Assembly (NCBI RefSeq): GCF_010093535.1
Contig: NW_022985162.1
Coordinates: forward strand, 3,249,306 to 3,313,305
Direction: 5' to 3'
DNA from: Lindgomyces ingoldianus
Taxonomy: Eukaryota; Ascomycota; Dothideomycetes; Pleosporales; Lindgomycetaceae
Length of the DNA stretch: 64,000 nucleotides
A program made the position numbers and the translations under genes. Shown here piece after piece: positions 23,097 to 35,829 of this stretch. The notes beneath the pieces were generated by a model, which was given only the letters and a program-made list of their open reading frames with translations, was not told the DNA's origin and did not search any database. Positions within the stretch are counted from its first letter, which is position 1. Every line of letters starts with the position of its first letter.

Positions 23097-23738
23097 ACGT
23101 ACTTTACAGGCAAGTTGCTTACACACCTAAGTTGCTTACTTTTACTAAGACTCTACTAAACTACTTTTTCTACACTAATGCATTCCTAACAACACTACTT
23201 AGACGTGCTAAAAGAATGTTAGATATAGCTTATACTCTAAGTGTTTAAATAAAACATAAAACTTTTAAAGAAACATGCTGCAGCTATGTATAAAGTCTTA
23301 TATAAGATAATAAATAACTATAGCACTAGACAACTTTTACAAGCAAATTCTATAGCTAACTTATAAAGGCTAGGTAATAATAAGGAGCAGGTAATTGTTA
23401 AGGCTATAATAAAGCTATATACACAAGAATTTTCCTCTTAGATAGTATTTATAGCTAATATAGCTAATTCTTTGCGCGCTAAGTGTAATCTAGGCTATAT
23501 TAGCATAAACTAGCCTAGTAAGTTTATAAAGTGTTATTTAAAGCTTAAAGTAAAGTTTTAAGCGTAAGTATAGTTAATAGATATTTAGCTTATAATAAAG
23601 CCTATCTTGCTTAAGTTGTACATGTTATTATCCTAGATGCTATACTTAGCTTTAATATTCTTTATAAGGCTAAACCTGCTCTAAATTACCTTAGAACTCT
23701 TAGAAAAAGCTCTTTTATAGTTGTACTATGCTTAAATG
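23097..23738. mobile_element. Left part of fold-back transposon Hb, cut by element B
   Basis: Follows TA (23095-23096) and starts ACGTACTTTACAGGCAAGTTGC. It aligns with the first 640 bp of the complete fold-back element at 53926-55023, then stops at ...CTTAAATG, where the LTR of B begins. The missing right arm is not found in the window. Confidence 0.8.
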
Positions 23739-24335
23739 TGTTACAATCCTTGCTTCTTAGAAGCACGCAGGTTGATATTATCCCTTAGACAGGGCGGGAT
23801 GAAGGGGCTGACGGTAGGGTGTACAGTCCTACGTAATGGCTATTAGGCTAATAGAGTAAGGTAGGGCGACTGGATTGTAGTTTGTCCCTATAACAGCAGT
23901 ATAGTGGCTAGGTTAAACAGTCCTGTTAGATAGAATTAGAGGTATATATGTTGTAGGATATATAGATAGTATTACAGCTCTTTAAAAAGCTAAAATGCTA
24001 CTTAGTTTATGTAAATAATAAACTAAACTTTAAACACACCTTCTTAAGGTTTGTTTAAGCTAAAACTATATACATGTTTAATAGTGCTAAGAACAAGTTA
24101 TTTAGGTTTAAATAAGTTTATAGCACAGCAAACTTATTTAACTTGCCTAAGCTTATTCTGCCTTCTTAGCTTACCTTCTTATTAGATAACGCATATAACG
24201 CATTCTTCTACAATTATAAGCAGCTGCGCTGCCTCTGCGTCTTCTAATTAGTCTGTAAGCAAGCTTTGTTCTAACATAGCTAGGTTGTGAAACACTCTAG
24301 GTAGGGTTATATTAGTCTAGCTATAGACTGTAACA
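23739..24335 (-). repeat. LTR of Gypsy element B
   Basis: 597 bp, begins TGTTACAATCC and ends CTGTAACA. The ends and length match the LTRs of A (595-596 bp), but the interior is diverged, so B is a sister family. On the minus strand this is the 3' LTR. The host base run AAATG precedes it (23734-23738). The partner LTR is missing. Confidence 0.75.
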
Positions 24336-24540
24336 CGCTGCCTCCCCCTTTAAGTAGCGTTCTTACTACTTTCTTTACACAACTATGTTAGTAAAAGGTT
24401 GTTTATTAAGTAAGCATTTATCTACTAAAAGGCGTCTGTTATGTCTATTCTTTTTATGCTAAATAGCTTGCTAGTTTTATTTATCTTACTGTTCTTATAT
24501 TATTTGTTGTCTTAATTCTTTTTATTAAATAAAAATAAAA

Positions 24541-24942
24541 CCCTATATCGCTTACTAATTATTAAGGTTGTCTTATATGTTAACCTTGTCCTTAGATAAG
24601 TGTGTAGAGTGTGTAAAAAAAAATAACTAGTGCAACACCTTTGTTTCTAATGCTGCATAGAATTATTTAGAAAGAGAGAGAGGAGCTTCTTTAGTTTGCT
24701 AAAGCAGCAAAGGCTTAGAGGCAGAACCTTAAGAACAAGTAAAAGGCCCTAATAAAGAAGCTTTTACTAAGTCTAGTTGTCTAGCAGAGGAGCTAGAAAA
24801 GGAGTATTCTAAACAGGATTATATCTAAAAGTTCTTAGACCTGTTAGAGGCGCGTTGCGCTAGGTATCTAAAGAAGGACTTTTCTTCCTTAGATAAAATA
24901 GCAGCCTTTAAGGCTAAAGTAGAGGGTTGCTTACTTTTTTAA
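24541..24942 (+). pseudogene. Accessory Cys-rich/coiled-coil ORF in element B
   Basis: Same place and orientation as the ORF at 6573 in A, opposite to pol. From 24592 the frame reads LDKCVECVKKN, then NYLERERGASLV, then GLEAEP, then CLAEELEKEYSKQDY, FLDLLEARCARYLKKDFSSLDKI and AAFKAKVEGCLLF, ending at TAA 24940-24942. Only four or five stops interrupt it. The Lys/Glu-rich heptad-like pattern suggests a coiled coil after a Cys motif. The start codon is lost (ATA where A has ATG). Preservation in two diverged elements suggests it was a real protein of this lineage; its role is unknown. Confidence 0.6.
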
Positions 24943-25526
24943 CTTCTTTTTACTAGCACTTATCTCTAAAGACTGCTCCTATCTAGTAATAATAAGGCTG
25001 TTCCCTTTAAAATAGATGCTTTATTACCTAGCTAGTTTCTTTTAGGCAAGCCTAAAGGTACCCCTGTACTAACTATTAAGCACTTATTAAATTTCTAGCT
25101 AGTTTCTAAGTGTATTTACTAGTAAGCAATTTTTTTTATTTTACTAAAATTTCTTTTTATTTCTTTAGTTATTAATAATTTATTCTACTTTATATTTTAT
25201 TTCTATGTTCTTTTATTCTTATGTTAACAAAGGAATTTCTTCAAATGCTTTTTCTAGTTTTAGGATGTAAAACTATAAGTGTATTTTTATATGTAGGGGA
25301 AGCTTTATCTTATAGTTGTCTTCTTAGGTTTATAAGACCTTATATAGTTTAATCCTCATTTTTGCTAGCTTCCTAGAGGGTTAGAGTATCTTAAGGTTCT
25401 AAGTTTTAAAGTATACATAGTCTCTAGGGTAGATCTCTAGTCTAGGTTTTTATGTCTAATTTACATATTATTCTATTATTTCTTAACTAGATTTAGCTTT
25501 AATTACTAATTTTTAATATATGTTTA
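24943..25526 (-). pseudogene. Element B, distal integrase/pol end
   Basis: Minus-strand pol remainder, aligned by position and partial similarity to element A at about 7140-7560. Cut at 25526 by element C and resuming at 37086. Confidence 0.5.
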
Positions 25527-25778
25527 TGTTGAATAGACTCTCTGCTAGCTAGCACTTGGTGTCAGCAAATGCGTACGAGACGGAGAGGTTTGCACGGTGT
25601 AAACATCGCACAGGGGTGTTAGGTAACTGGTGTTAATTGCTTCTTGTTGTTTCTATTGTACAAAGGAAAGGGGTTAATATAGTCCTAAACTCTGCGCACA
25701 GATCTCTGCGCACAGGGATCTAGGCGCATCTAAGCTACGTGACTATTAACTAGGCGCCTAAATATTACTATTTAGATA
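25527..25778 (-). repeat. LTR of C (left)
   Basis: 252 bp, starts TGTTGAATAG. Its outer part (25530-25640) keeps CpGs. The right end reads ...TTTAGATA, where the other LTR has TTCGGACA. Confidence 0.9.
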
Positions 25779-26680
25779 TTAGCAACTTTTTATTTTTTCT
25801 TTATATAGGACTTGCTTTGTTTACACATACAGTAGACAGGTTGCTGTGGGGCCCTTTTTACCTATTTTATATAGGCTTAAGTCTGTTAACTAACGCTTTA
25901 ACTCTAACAGTTAGTTAGTTATATAAAATTAGTTTCTTAAAAGCAGAGTTTAGCGCCTTCTTTGTATAGGCATCTATAGAGTTATCTCTTCTATTAATCT
26001 ACCTAATCTCTGTAATCTCCCTCTTTTTATATAATTTTTAAATTAATATAATATTAATTATAAGTTTTTTCTTATTTATTGTTCTAAGCTTTATAAGACA
26101 TTTATACAGAGATCTTAAATCTATGCATAGTATAATAGGTACAGGAGGTATTCTAAGCATACGTGTAATCTAGTTAATAGTTGTACTTAGTGCAATTACG
26201 CAGTTAAATCCTCCCACTATTCTGTATAGCTTACTAGCTAGGACAGAGCAGGTAACATGTTTACACTTAGAGAAGTTCTAGTGTATAATATTACCTATAA
26301 TTTTAAAGTTGTATAAGTTCTTAGTTTACTACTTAGTTTTAAGAATAATAAGAAAGCTAAGCTATAAACTTAGGTCCTTATTATTTATAAATAATTTATT
26401 AGTAAAGATAAATAACTTTATATAAAAGAGATTAAGTAGTATGTATAATAATCCTTTATTTTAGTTATTAATTTGCTATTAGATTTATACATTTAATGCT
26501 TTAATATTGTTGTACAACAGCAACACAACTTAAGCGGCAGTAGACAGGTTAAATGCTGCCTTAGGTTAACATACTGATGCAATATAGGCACCTTGCGCGC
26601 GCTGTTTAACGTACTTCTGCGCGGCATCCTCTACCTTAGACTTTATTATGTGTAGATTCCTAACTTAACCTTTCTATATA
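25779..26680 (-). pseudogene. RT C-terminal part and RNase H of C
   Basis: Minus strand. After the AQGAYIASVC block come KLFIFTNKLF near 26420 (first RNase H Asp changed to Asn), GNIIHQNFSKCKHVTCSVLASKLY near 26300-26230, and IILCIDLRSLYKCL near 26130. The same signatures occur in W. Confidence 0.75.
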
Positions 26681-29600
26681 AGAATAATATTATTTTATAT
26701 AAAGTAAATCTTTTCTTTATTAAATTTAATAGCCTAATTATGTAATAGTATAGTCTTAGGCTTTACTTAAAAGTTAGCTTTAAGTAATTTTTTTTTCTCT
26801 CTTTATACAAAATTAGCTATGACAATACTAAGAGTATTATCTGTCTACAGTCCTGTAATACTAAACACTGTTAGGCCTTTATGTATAATTAATAAGCACA
26901 GATTATATAATAAGGTTTTTATAAAAAGTTTATTTTTATAATAGTTATAGTATGTCTTAAACTAATATAAGCCTAACTCTGCTACGCTGTATAGTAGTTA
27001 TACAACTTTAAATATTGTGTGTAGAGGGAAGCTTTTATAGAGTTCTCTTAGTAGTTGTGTAAAAAGAGTGTAAACAAGCTTGTCTATTAATTATACATAT
27101 GCCTAAGTAATATTGCGTAGTTTATAGTGCATGTTATATAAAGCTATTAGTAATAGGCTAATAGCTAGGATTAACCTCTAACTTATTTTCTAAATTATAG
27201 AAAACTGTGTAAGGATCTCCTTCTTCTCCTTATCTAAATGTCCTGTAAACATAAGTTGTAACTTTTTATATAGTTTTATTAATTTCCCTTTAACTTTATA
27301 TATAAGTTAAAGGTTAAAGATCTGTCCCTTATAAATTAATAAATTATATAAAAGTACTTTAAACATGCTACTTGCAATTAGACTTTTTATTTCTGTATAG
27401 TCTAATTCTTTAAATAGTTTTTTAAGTGTTATAATTACACTGTCTATACAGAGCTTAATTACTAGAGTGTAGTTATTCTTTTCTTTTTAAGTTAAAAACA
27501 TTATGTTTTATACAGGATTCTTGTGTAGTCTTCTACAGCCTCTCTTAGCTAGTTATAGTTCTAGTTTATATAATAAATCTAATACTACTTAAGGGGCTGT
27601 TTTGTGTAGTCTATTAATTAAAGTTAGTTGCTTGCGTAGGCAACCTTTCTTTTATGCTTGTAGAGGATCTCTTTGTACTAGGGCTAGTTTGTCTAGATCT
27701 AGCAGTTCTTGTGCAGGTTTATTCTTATCTTTTATACAATAATACAGCATAACTTGTGTGTAGTAGAGTCTTACTAAACTATTCTCTATTTTAATAATAA
27801 CATTTAGGGCCTTAATTCCTTTTACTATGTGTAGTCCTGTCTATCCCTTCTTCTCTTGCTACATCTTTACTTTAGAACTAAGTAGGAGATTTAGTACTTT
27901 CTATAAGGTTAAGCTGTTCTAGGTATTAATTATATAATTAATATTAACTTTTGCTCTTTTACTTTAAAGCATTTTTATTACCTTTTATATAGCGTTAGCT
28001 TGCGTAATAATATTAGGGGATAGTGTAGAATCTATGTTAATTCTTAAGTACATTCTAAACATAAGTAATGTAGGTATAAGACTATTTAGTCCTGCTATAT
28101 TATTTAGAGCTTTAATAGCTATTTATAACACTAACTTATTATTTATATAATTATCTAATTCTGCACAGAGGATATTATACGCACGTTGCAGTGGTGCGTG
28201 CGCGCGCTTAATCTTCCCTAGAGCCTAATAGGCCTCTACTAGCATCTGTTAACATGTTGCTCCTACAATTTTTGCGCAATTCTAGAAGTCTTTAAATGCA
28301 AAGTTTATACTAGAGTTATGTATAATATAATTAAGTAAGCCTTAGTATGTGTTAATCTAACACTTGCAGAGTGCGTCTTAGGTATCTTGTGCAAACATTA
28401 ATTTTAAGAAGGTTGCTGCTTAGAACAATGTATCTATGTTAATTATATATAGTACGTCTTAGTTACTAATTTATATAACATTAATTACTATCTTATAGTT
28501 AAAGTGTAAGATGTCTTTAATTATAAACTTAAATCTTTATAGTGCTAGGTTGTGTAGCTAACACATGTAGCAGAACTTCTTAATCTTCTTAAGTATAAAG
28601 GGATTAACATTATGTCTAGCGTTCTTAAGCATTATGTAAAGTTATTTTATATAAGAATAGCTAAATCTTTTATGCAGTTATTAAAGTTTATGTTTAGTAA
28701 AAAAGAACATTAATTCCTTTTTTTATATATTAAAAAATAGATAACTTTATTTTTATATAACTAGGACAGTATTCTTATTACTTTGTATAATTACATTCTG
28801 CATGTTGTTAAAGTACGCACCTATTTAGTCTGCGTCTGCTAGAGACAGTAGGAACAGTGTTAGGGTGACTAGGATGTAATACATTATGTTACTAACTAGG
28901 TTAGTAATTTATATAGTACTAATTAATTCTATTAATTTTTATCTTTTAAAGCTAATACTTTTCTTCCTTAGTGTCTAGTCTACTTTTGTATAAGGGAATT
29001 CTTACAGGTATGCTTTAAGTTATAACTTTCCTACAGTAGAGATTCTTACTGCGCTAGTATCCTATAGTTTACTTTAGTATACTGTACAGTATTAATCTTT
29101 AAGGATAAACTATTTTGCGTATCCTTTAGGTTCTAGGCTGTAGATGTCCTCTACAGTTGCGCAGTAGAGAAATGTAGTATTAGTAAAGTAGTTAATAATC
29201 TTCTTACCTTCTTCTTTATCTAGGTTATTGTTATTATGCAACTTTTTTTTTTCTACTCTAGTTTACCTTTAAACTCTTAAATGTACACATTTACCTCTTT
29301 ATATATTAGTGTCTTATTATAGAATTCTTTGTATAAAGAGATATATTAGTGTTTTACATAGAATTAATCTGTGTAAGGATAATTTATTAACTAACATTCT
29401 TTTTTATAACAGACAAAGTATTACTTTAATTATGCAGAGAACTGTAGTCTAAATAATCCTTTATATCCCCTTAAGCTTCTTCTATGTTGTTAATAGCTAT
29501 GTGTACATAGTAAGCTATATTGCCTATTAGTGTAGTACACGTTCTAGGATTTATTTATAAATGCATTATTCTATTAATTAATTATAACCTAAAGTGCTAA

Positions 29601-30154
29601 ATAGAGGTTACTGTACAGTGCTTTACATATAAGCTTAATTAAGAACATTACTTGTTTAAGTTTAAGTTGCCCTTAGCATACTTATATAATAGTAGTGTAA
29701 AGCAGTATTTTACCTTAGAATTATAGACTAAAAGCTTTTTATGTAAAAGTAAGTTTATTAATTATAGCTTTAAAAGCTTTATATAGGGTTTTTATAAAGT
29801 TTTTCTACTTACTTTATGTAAAGCTTATTATTATCTAATCTGTCTAATACTAGTTATAGTTTACATTAGTATTAAAGTAATTACTAAGCTGTTTATATAG
29901 TGACTTCTATAATTATTCTAGACTAATATTGTGAAGGTAGAACATGTGTGCGCGCCTTTTAAGGATATTAGGAAAGATGCTTGCGTATAATGCCTTAGAG
30001 ATAGCAAGGTGTTAGCAGAGCTTAATAAATACTATAGCCTTATTAGCTAGGATATTATATAGTTGCTTTATATAGTTGTTCTCTTTTCTTTATGCCTTCT
30101 AGAATTATATAACCTTCTTAGGTGTAAGGTTCTCTGCTGTAATATCTTATGTAG
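26681..30154 (-). pseudogene. Upstream pol region of C (unassigned parts)
   Basis: Minus strand, degraded. At about 29175-28920 a long frame with few stops reads ATVEDIYSLEPKGYAK, then YCTVYQSKL, SAVRIST and EFPYTKVD. I do not recognise this block with certainty. It sits where RT or an upstream pol domain is expected. The rest has no clear motif. Confidence 0.45.
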
Positions 30155-30159
30155 GTAGA

Positions 30160-30477
30160 TGTCACGGTATCCTCCTCGGATCCCAGACATAACTGTATTA
30201 GACGCGTACTAGAGTATTATTAGTGCACGTCTAACATAAACACAACATGACATAGACATAAACTTAAGCATAAACTGCTTTAACACTAACTAAACCTAGA
30301 ACAGGCTTAATTTATACTTAAAGCGCTTAGACTTCTAAGCTAAGTATTTAATTACTAATTTCCTTCTAAACCTTCCTGTTTCTTACATAACATCTTGTAC
30401 CTACTATAATACCTTACATAGTAATTAAACTAGACCTTTATAAAGCTCTATAACCTTACTTGTGCATAATTATAACA
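30160..30477 (+). repeat. 5' LTR of D
   Basis: 318 bp, begins TGTCACGGTATCC; the inner end reads TATAACA, while intact copies have CGTGACA. The first 80 bases are the least mutated. Confidence 0.93.
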
Positions 30478-31720
30478 TTATGTTGTGTTAAAACTCTAGC
30501 TAAAAATAGCCTCTAAATCTAATTTAATAAGCTTAGTACTTATACAACTCTAAGCTATTAAAGTAAGCTAAAAAGCTTTCTAAAAAGCGCTTACTTTATA
30601 GAAAAGCTGCTACATTATAAGCTTTAAAGCTTTTTAAAAGGACTTTAAAAAATAGCTTTATGTTATTAAACAGTCTATTTCTGCCTTAACTTTTGTTATA
30701 GTAGTAGGAACTAAGAACTTACTAGCCTTAAAGCCTACTTAAAAGTTAGAAGATAGCTTAACTCCTTTCTGCTTAATGCTACCTATAACCTGTAACTTTT
30801 CTAACTTAGTAATAAAATCTAACTAACTCCCTAATCCCCTGCTGTTTAATAAAAAATAAAAAAACTTACTTTTCTTTCTACGTAAGCTCTAATATAAACT
30901 TAAAGGAAACATAGACTAATTCCCCTCTAAATGCTTCTAGTTACTATATGCCTACTCTTAACTTAACTATAATATAACAGCCTTAATTAACTTACTAATA
31001 GATAAGGATATTATTAACTTAGATTAATTTATAGTGTTCTTATAAGTAACTTATAAAAACCTAAATAAAAAGTTAACAGCCCTAAGTTACCTAAACACTT
31101 TATAATAAAAAAAAAAAAGCTTTACCTTACACTTTACTAAGTTCTACTAACTTATATCTAATATAGGCCTAAATAAAATAGGTCTAATTACAGCTCTATA
31201 TAACTCCCTCTTAACTAAACTGTAACGCGCTATAGTAGGAGAACCCCTCCTAAACAACCTTAACGCGTATGCGAACCTAATTACTACCTATAATAATAAC
31301 ATAAGGTTCCTCCCTATATAAGCCCTAATACGCCTCTAAACTAGCGCAGTTGCAAATAAAAACTTTAACATAATAAAAATTAATTTAAATTATGCTCTAG
31401 TTAGTTCTAAAAAGCGTAAAGATTATAAAAAGAAAAGTTAATGCTTTAAGTGTAGTAAGCATAGTTATATTTCTTAAAACTGCTTTATTCCCCTTCTTTA
31501 AGTCTACGCAAGTAGCGCTGCTAGTACTTATTAAAAATTCTTACTATTTTAATTTTATTTTTATAAAAGCTTTAACTTATATTTAAGCTTTAATCTCTCT
31601 TACTACTCTTAACATAGCTGCAGCTATAGTAGTAGGAGCCTATAAAAAGGCTTGTCCTAGGGCTAAGTTGCCCCTTAGGACTAATTTAACACTAGATTTT
31701 TGCTAACCTATAAGCTAAGT
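30478..31720 (+). pseudogene. Gag of D with zinc knuckle
   Basis: The CCHC knuckle at 31442-31483 reads C-F-K-C-S-K-H-S-Y-I-S-stop-N-C. The His is Tyr and one codon is a stop; spacing is exact. The upstream part encodes a leucine/asparagine-rich degraded Gag. Confidence 0.75.
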
Positions 31721-33860
31721 CCTCTACTAACAACTAGAAGTACTAAGTTAATATTTCTATATGTTTATAATAAAGAACTATATTAGCCTTAATATAAGCT
31801 CTTATTAACTTAGAAGTAAACAGCATAAGTTATATTAACAGAGAACTAGTGTGTAAACTAAATCTTTAATTAACACTGCTTACCTAAATAATTTACCTAA
31901 CTAGATTTAATAAAAAATAACTTAAAAAAGGTTCTATCTTTTGTACTATAACTATTACAATTACTTACTAACACTATAAGGAGCAGATTAAACTCTATGT
32001 AATAAACATAGGATGTTATAACTTAATTCTAGAACAACTATAGCTATATTAGCATAAGGTTGCTTTTAATTACTAAGAGTAAGTTCTAAACTTTAACTTT
32101 TTTTAATACTAAGATATATGCTTATACTTACACCTAAATAACACCTAAATAGTACTTAATACAGAAGGTTTTTAGACCTACTTTTTAATAACTTAGAGAA
32201 AAACTATCTAAGTAAGGCTAACAAGCTAGGCCTTTTACTAAGATAGGCTATGTAAAATAATTTAATAACTGCTTAAACTTAAAAAAAAGAAAGCCTTTAA
32301 GGAACTTTTACTTACCTAATTTAAACATAAACTAGGACTTAAATAGTAGATAGACATCTGCTACATAGAACCTGCCCTGTTTGTAACCCTAGCTTAACAA
32401 CTAGATTATAAAATCTATGTAGTTATAATTTCTAATATAGACTAAGCTTTAGCTCCCTAAAAACACACTAACTTAAAAATAATAGTCCTTTAAGACTACT
32501 ATAACTTGTTGCATGTTTTCTTCTAAGACAAGTCTAATAAGCTTTTAATATAATGTTTATATAATTACTAGATAACCTTTAAGCCTAGTAAATAACCTAG
32601 TTATAGGCTACTATATAAGATGTTACTAAATAAATTAAAAGTGCTCTAAAAATACCTTAACAAGAACCTAGAAAAAAGGTTTATTTAAGCTAGCTTTTTA
32701 CTAGTAGTGTTACCTATACTATTTATAAAGAAACCTAAAAGTAGGCTTTAATTCTGTGTTAACTACTAAGAACTAAACGCTGTTACTATTAAAAACTAAT
32801 ACTTAATTTCTTTTTTATAGAAAACTTTAAGCTAACTAAGCAAAGCAAAGTATTTTATAAAGTTAGATATTATTATTGCTTTTAATAAGCTAAGGATAGC
32901 AAAGGGTGACAAGTAGCTAATAGTGTTTTAGACTTAATATAGACTATTTAAGTACCTAGTGATGCCCTTTAGCTTAGCTAACACGCCTAGTACTTTTTAA
33001 CATTTTATAAACAACTTGCTCTAACCCTACCTAGACGTGTTTTGCACTATGTATATTAATAATATTCTAATCTACAGTGATAGCCTTTTAGAGCATAAAC
33101 AGCATGTACGCCTAGTGCTAAAGGCTATAGAAGAAGTAGGTCTGCAACTTAACATAGATAAATGCAAGTTCTACTAATTAAAGGTTACGTATTTAGGATA
33201 TGTAATCTTTATAAATAGCATCTAAATAGACCCTGTTAAGGTTTAGACTATGCTAGATTAGCAATACCTAAAGAACATAAAGGATGTTTAAGCCTTTATA
33301 AGATTTGCTAACTTTTACTAATAATTTATTAACAACTTTTTGCAGCTAGTAAGCCTTATAATTACACTTACTAAAAAAAAGGTCTAATTTAACTTTAACT
33401 TAAATTACTAATAGTTCTTTAACTAGCTAAAGAAAGCTTTTACTAAAGCTCTAATACTCTGCTACTTTAACTTTAAACTACTAATACTTGTAGAAGCTGA
33501 TGCCTTAGACTATGTAGTAGCAGGAGTTCTCTCCTAGACTAAGCTAGACAGGACTATTAGGCCTATTGCATACTTTTTAAAAAGAATAAGTCCTATAGAA
33601 GGTAATTATAAGATCTATAATAAAGAATTACTTGCTATAGTACGCTGCTTTAAACAATAGCAACTTAAACTAGAAGGTGTAGCGCATCTAATATAGGTTC
33701 TATCTAACTATAAGAACTTGTAGTACTTTGCAACTATAAAATAACTTAGCTACTAATAAGCCTGTTAGTCTAAATACCTATTCTATTTTAATTTTAAAAT
33801 TACTTATTATCTTAGTTAAGATAGAGGGAAACTAGATACTTTTATAAGGCAATTCTAAGA
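31721..33860 (+). pseudogene. Protease, RT and RNase H of D
   Basis: The RT catalytic box at 33052-33063 reads Y-I-N-N in the context TMYINNILIYSDS; the family motif is YIDDILIYS, and both Asp codons are changed to Asn. RNase H is clear at about 33470-33660: [31 protein letters not shown] and [16 protein letters not shown]. Protease is placed at about 31.7-32.2 kb by position only. Confidence 0.8.
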
Positions 33861-34129
33861 CATCCTTACTTAAAAAGAAGTGTAAAAAGTTTAACACTAA
33901 ACTCTACTTTAACTTAAGCTATTTTTAGACCTTAACTTAAATAAAACAAATTAGATAATTAATTAAATTATTGCTAATAAGTATCTAAATAATAAATTTA
34001 TCTAAGAAACTTTAAACCTGCTTTAAAACAGCGCTAGTTAGTTAAAGAAGGTAACACTAGCTAACTATAAAAACTAAAATAGTAAGCTGTATTACTATAA
34101 CTAACTTATAATCTCTAATTTTAATAAAC

Positions 34130-35260
34130 TAAGAATTAAACTACTCTAAATTGTACATAACTTACTTGTTAAAGGACACCTAGGCAGAGGAAAGACTCTT
34201 GACCTACTACAGAGAGAGTACTACTAGCCCTGCATGTTTTATACTGTACGCTAATACGTATTATGTTGCTATACTTGCTGTAAAGTAAAGGCCTCTTAAA
34301 AAAGGTATAATAGCCTGCTTAAACTGCTCTTAATCCCTAAATAAGCTTAGAAAGACATATTAATTAATTTTATTATAGACCTACCTCTATTTAAAGGGTA
34401 TATAAATATTATAGTAGTTGTTAATTACTTAACTAAGTATTAACACCTAATACTATGTTTCTTTATAACTGCCCTTAATATAGCCTAGTTATTCTACTAA
34501 TATGTATAGGTTTACTATAGCCTGCCTAACATAATTATATTAGATAGAGGTATGTAGTTTGTCTTAGCCTTTTAGGACAAACTCTATAAACAGCTCTAAA
34601 TTATCCCCTATCTATCTACAGCTTTTTACTTAGAGACTAACAGCTAGACTAAGAACATAAACACTGTAATAGAATAAGTCCTATAAGTGTACACAAACTA
34701 CTAGTAGAATAACTAGGTAAAATAGTTAGCTATAGCATAGTTTAAAGCTAATAACATAACATCTAAATTAATGTAAGTATCCTTGTTCTTAGCAAACTAT
34801 AGATACTACCCCTAAATAAGATTTAAACTACTTATAAATACCCTTTAACTAACTTATTAATTTGTATAAGTAATAAACGCAAACAGACTTATTAATAAAA
34901 TTTAAAATATATCTAAATATGTTTATAAAAAGCTTACATAGGCTTAAGCTTTTTAACAAGAGTACGTAAACTAATCCTAAACCCCTGCCCCTGCGTATGC
35001 AGCTGGCAAGAAGGTCTAGCTAGACACTAGAAATATCTAAATAAACTAATAATTAAAGAAACTTAATTAGAAGAACTTTAGCCCCTTTATAGTAGCCTAT
35101 ATAGTTTTATTGCACACTTACTAATTAATCCTACCTAACAGCATAAAGATACACCCTGTGTTCTACGTATTATTACTGCGCTAAGCAGCCCCTAAATCTA
35201 ACTATCTACTTAGACAGCTAAACCTGCTACCTAAACCTGTTATTATAAATAACAAACTAG
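34130..35260 (+). pseudogene. Integrase of D
   Basis: The zinc-binding head is at about 34165-34290 (KGHLGRGKTL, then CCYTCCKVKA). The catalytic core follows with INFIIDLPLFKGY at about 34365-34405 (first Asp) and IILDRGMQFVLAF near 34540-34570 (second Asp). Stops interrupt it. Domain order RT-RNase H-integrase is that of Ty3/Gypsy. Confidence 0.8.
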
Positions 35261-35264
35261 AATA

Positions 35265-35400
35265 TGTTATAAAAGACATTAAACAGATCTAGTTTAATAA
35301 GAAAAAATGTATCTATAAATACCTTATAAAATAGACTAGATATAATAAACTATTATAGGAACCTACAGAAGCCTTGCAAGAGAACTTTGCAGTAACCTAA
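35265..35400 (+). pseudogene. Chromodomain at the pol C-terminus of D
   Basis: Read through stops as EYVIKDIKQI, KCIYKYLIK, then TRYNKLL, stop, EPTEA. This is the usual chromodomain pattern (E-x-I-x-D, Y-x-V-K-W, then W-E-P). In chromoviruses this domain binds modified histone H3 and steers integration into heterochromatin. The Trp codons are now stops. Confidence 0.75.
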
Positions 35401-35494
35401 TTCTATGCCTAATACCTATCTAAACTAAACTTATACCTTAACAAAGACAACCTAATGCTAGAACTACTAATGTAAAGGATTCCCTTCCTAATAA

Positions 35495-35503
35495 GGGGGG
35501 GGG
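35495..35503 (+). other. Polypurine tract of D
   Basis: Nine G in a row, three bases before the 3' LTR. This is the expected primer site for plus-strand DNA synthesis, and it confirms plus orientation. Confidence 0.85.
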
Positions 35504-35506
35504 TAC

Positions 35507-35824
35507 TGTTATAGTATCCTCTCTAGATCCTAGACATAACTGTATTAAACGTGTACTAGAGTATTATTAGTGCACGTCTAACACAAATATAACATAACAT
35601 AGACATAAACTTAAGCATAAACTGCCTTAACACTAACTAAACCTAGAATAGGCTTAATTTATACTTAAAGCACTTAGACTTTTAAGCTAAGTATTTAATT
35701 ACTAATTTCCTTTTAAACTTTCCTGTTCCTTATACAACGTCTTGTACCTACTATAATACCTCACGTAGTAATTAAACTAGACCTCTGTGAAGCTCTATAA
35801 CCTTACTCGTGCACAATCGTGACA
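35507..35824 (+). repeat. 3' LTR of D
   Basis: 318 bp. The outer 65 bases (35760-35824) are nearly unmutated, ending CAATCGTGACA, while the inner start is TGTTATAG where the 5' LTR has TGTCACGG. Confidence 0.93.
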
Positions 35825-35829
35825 GTAGA

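Larger units (their letters stand above)
30160..35824 (+). mobile_element. Chromodomain Gypsy retrotransposon D, complete, RIP-inactivated
   Basis: 5665 bp. The 318-bp LTRs are at 30160-30477 and 35507-35824, with the duplication GTAGA (30155-30159, 35825-35829). Plus-strand order: Gag with CCHC knuckle, protease, RT, RNase H, integrase, chromodomain, then a polypurine tract. Inserted in element C. A second copy of the family is E, and a solo LTR of it lies at 40148-40465. Confidence 0.93.
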
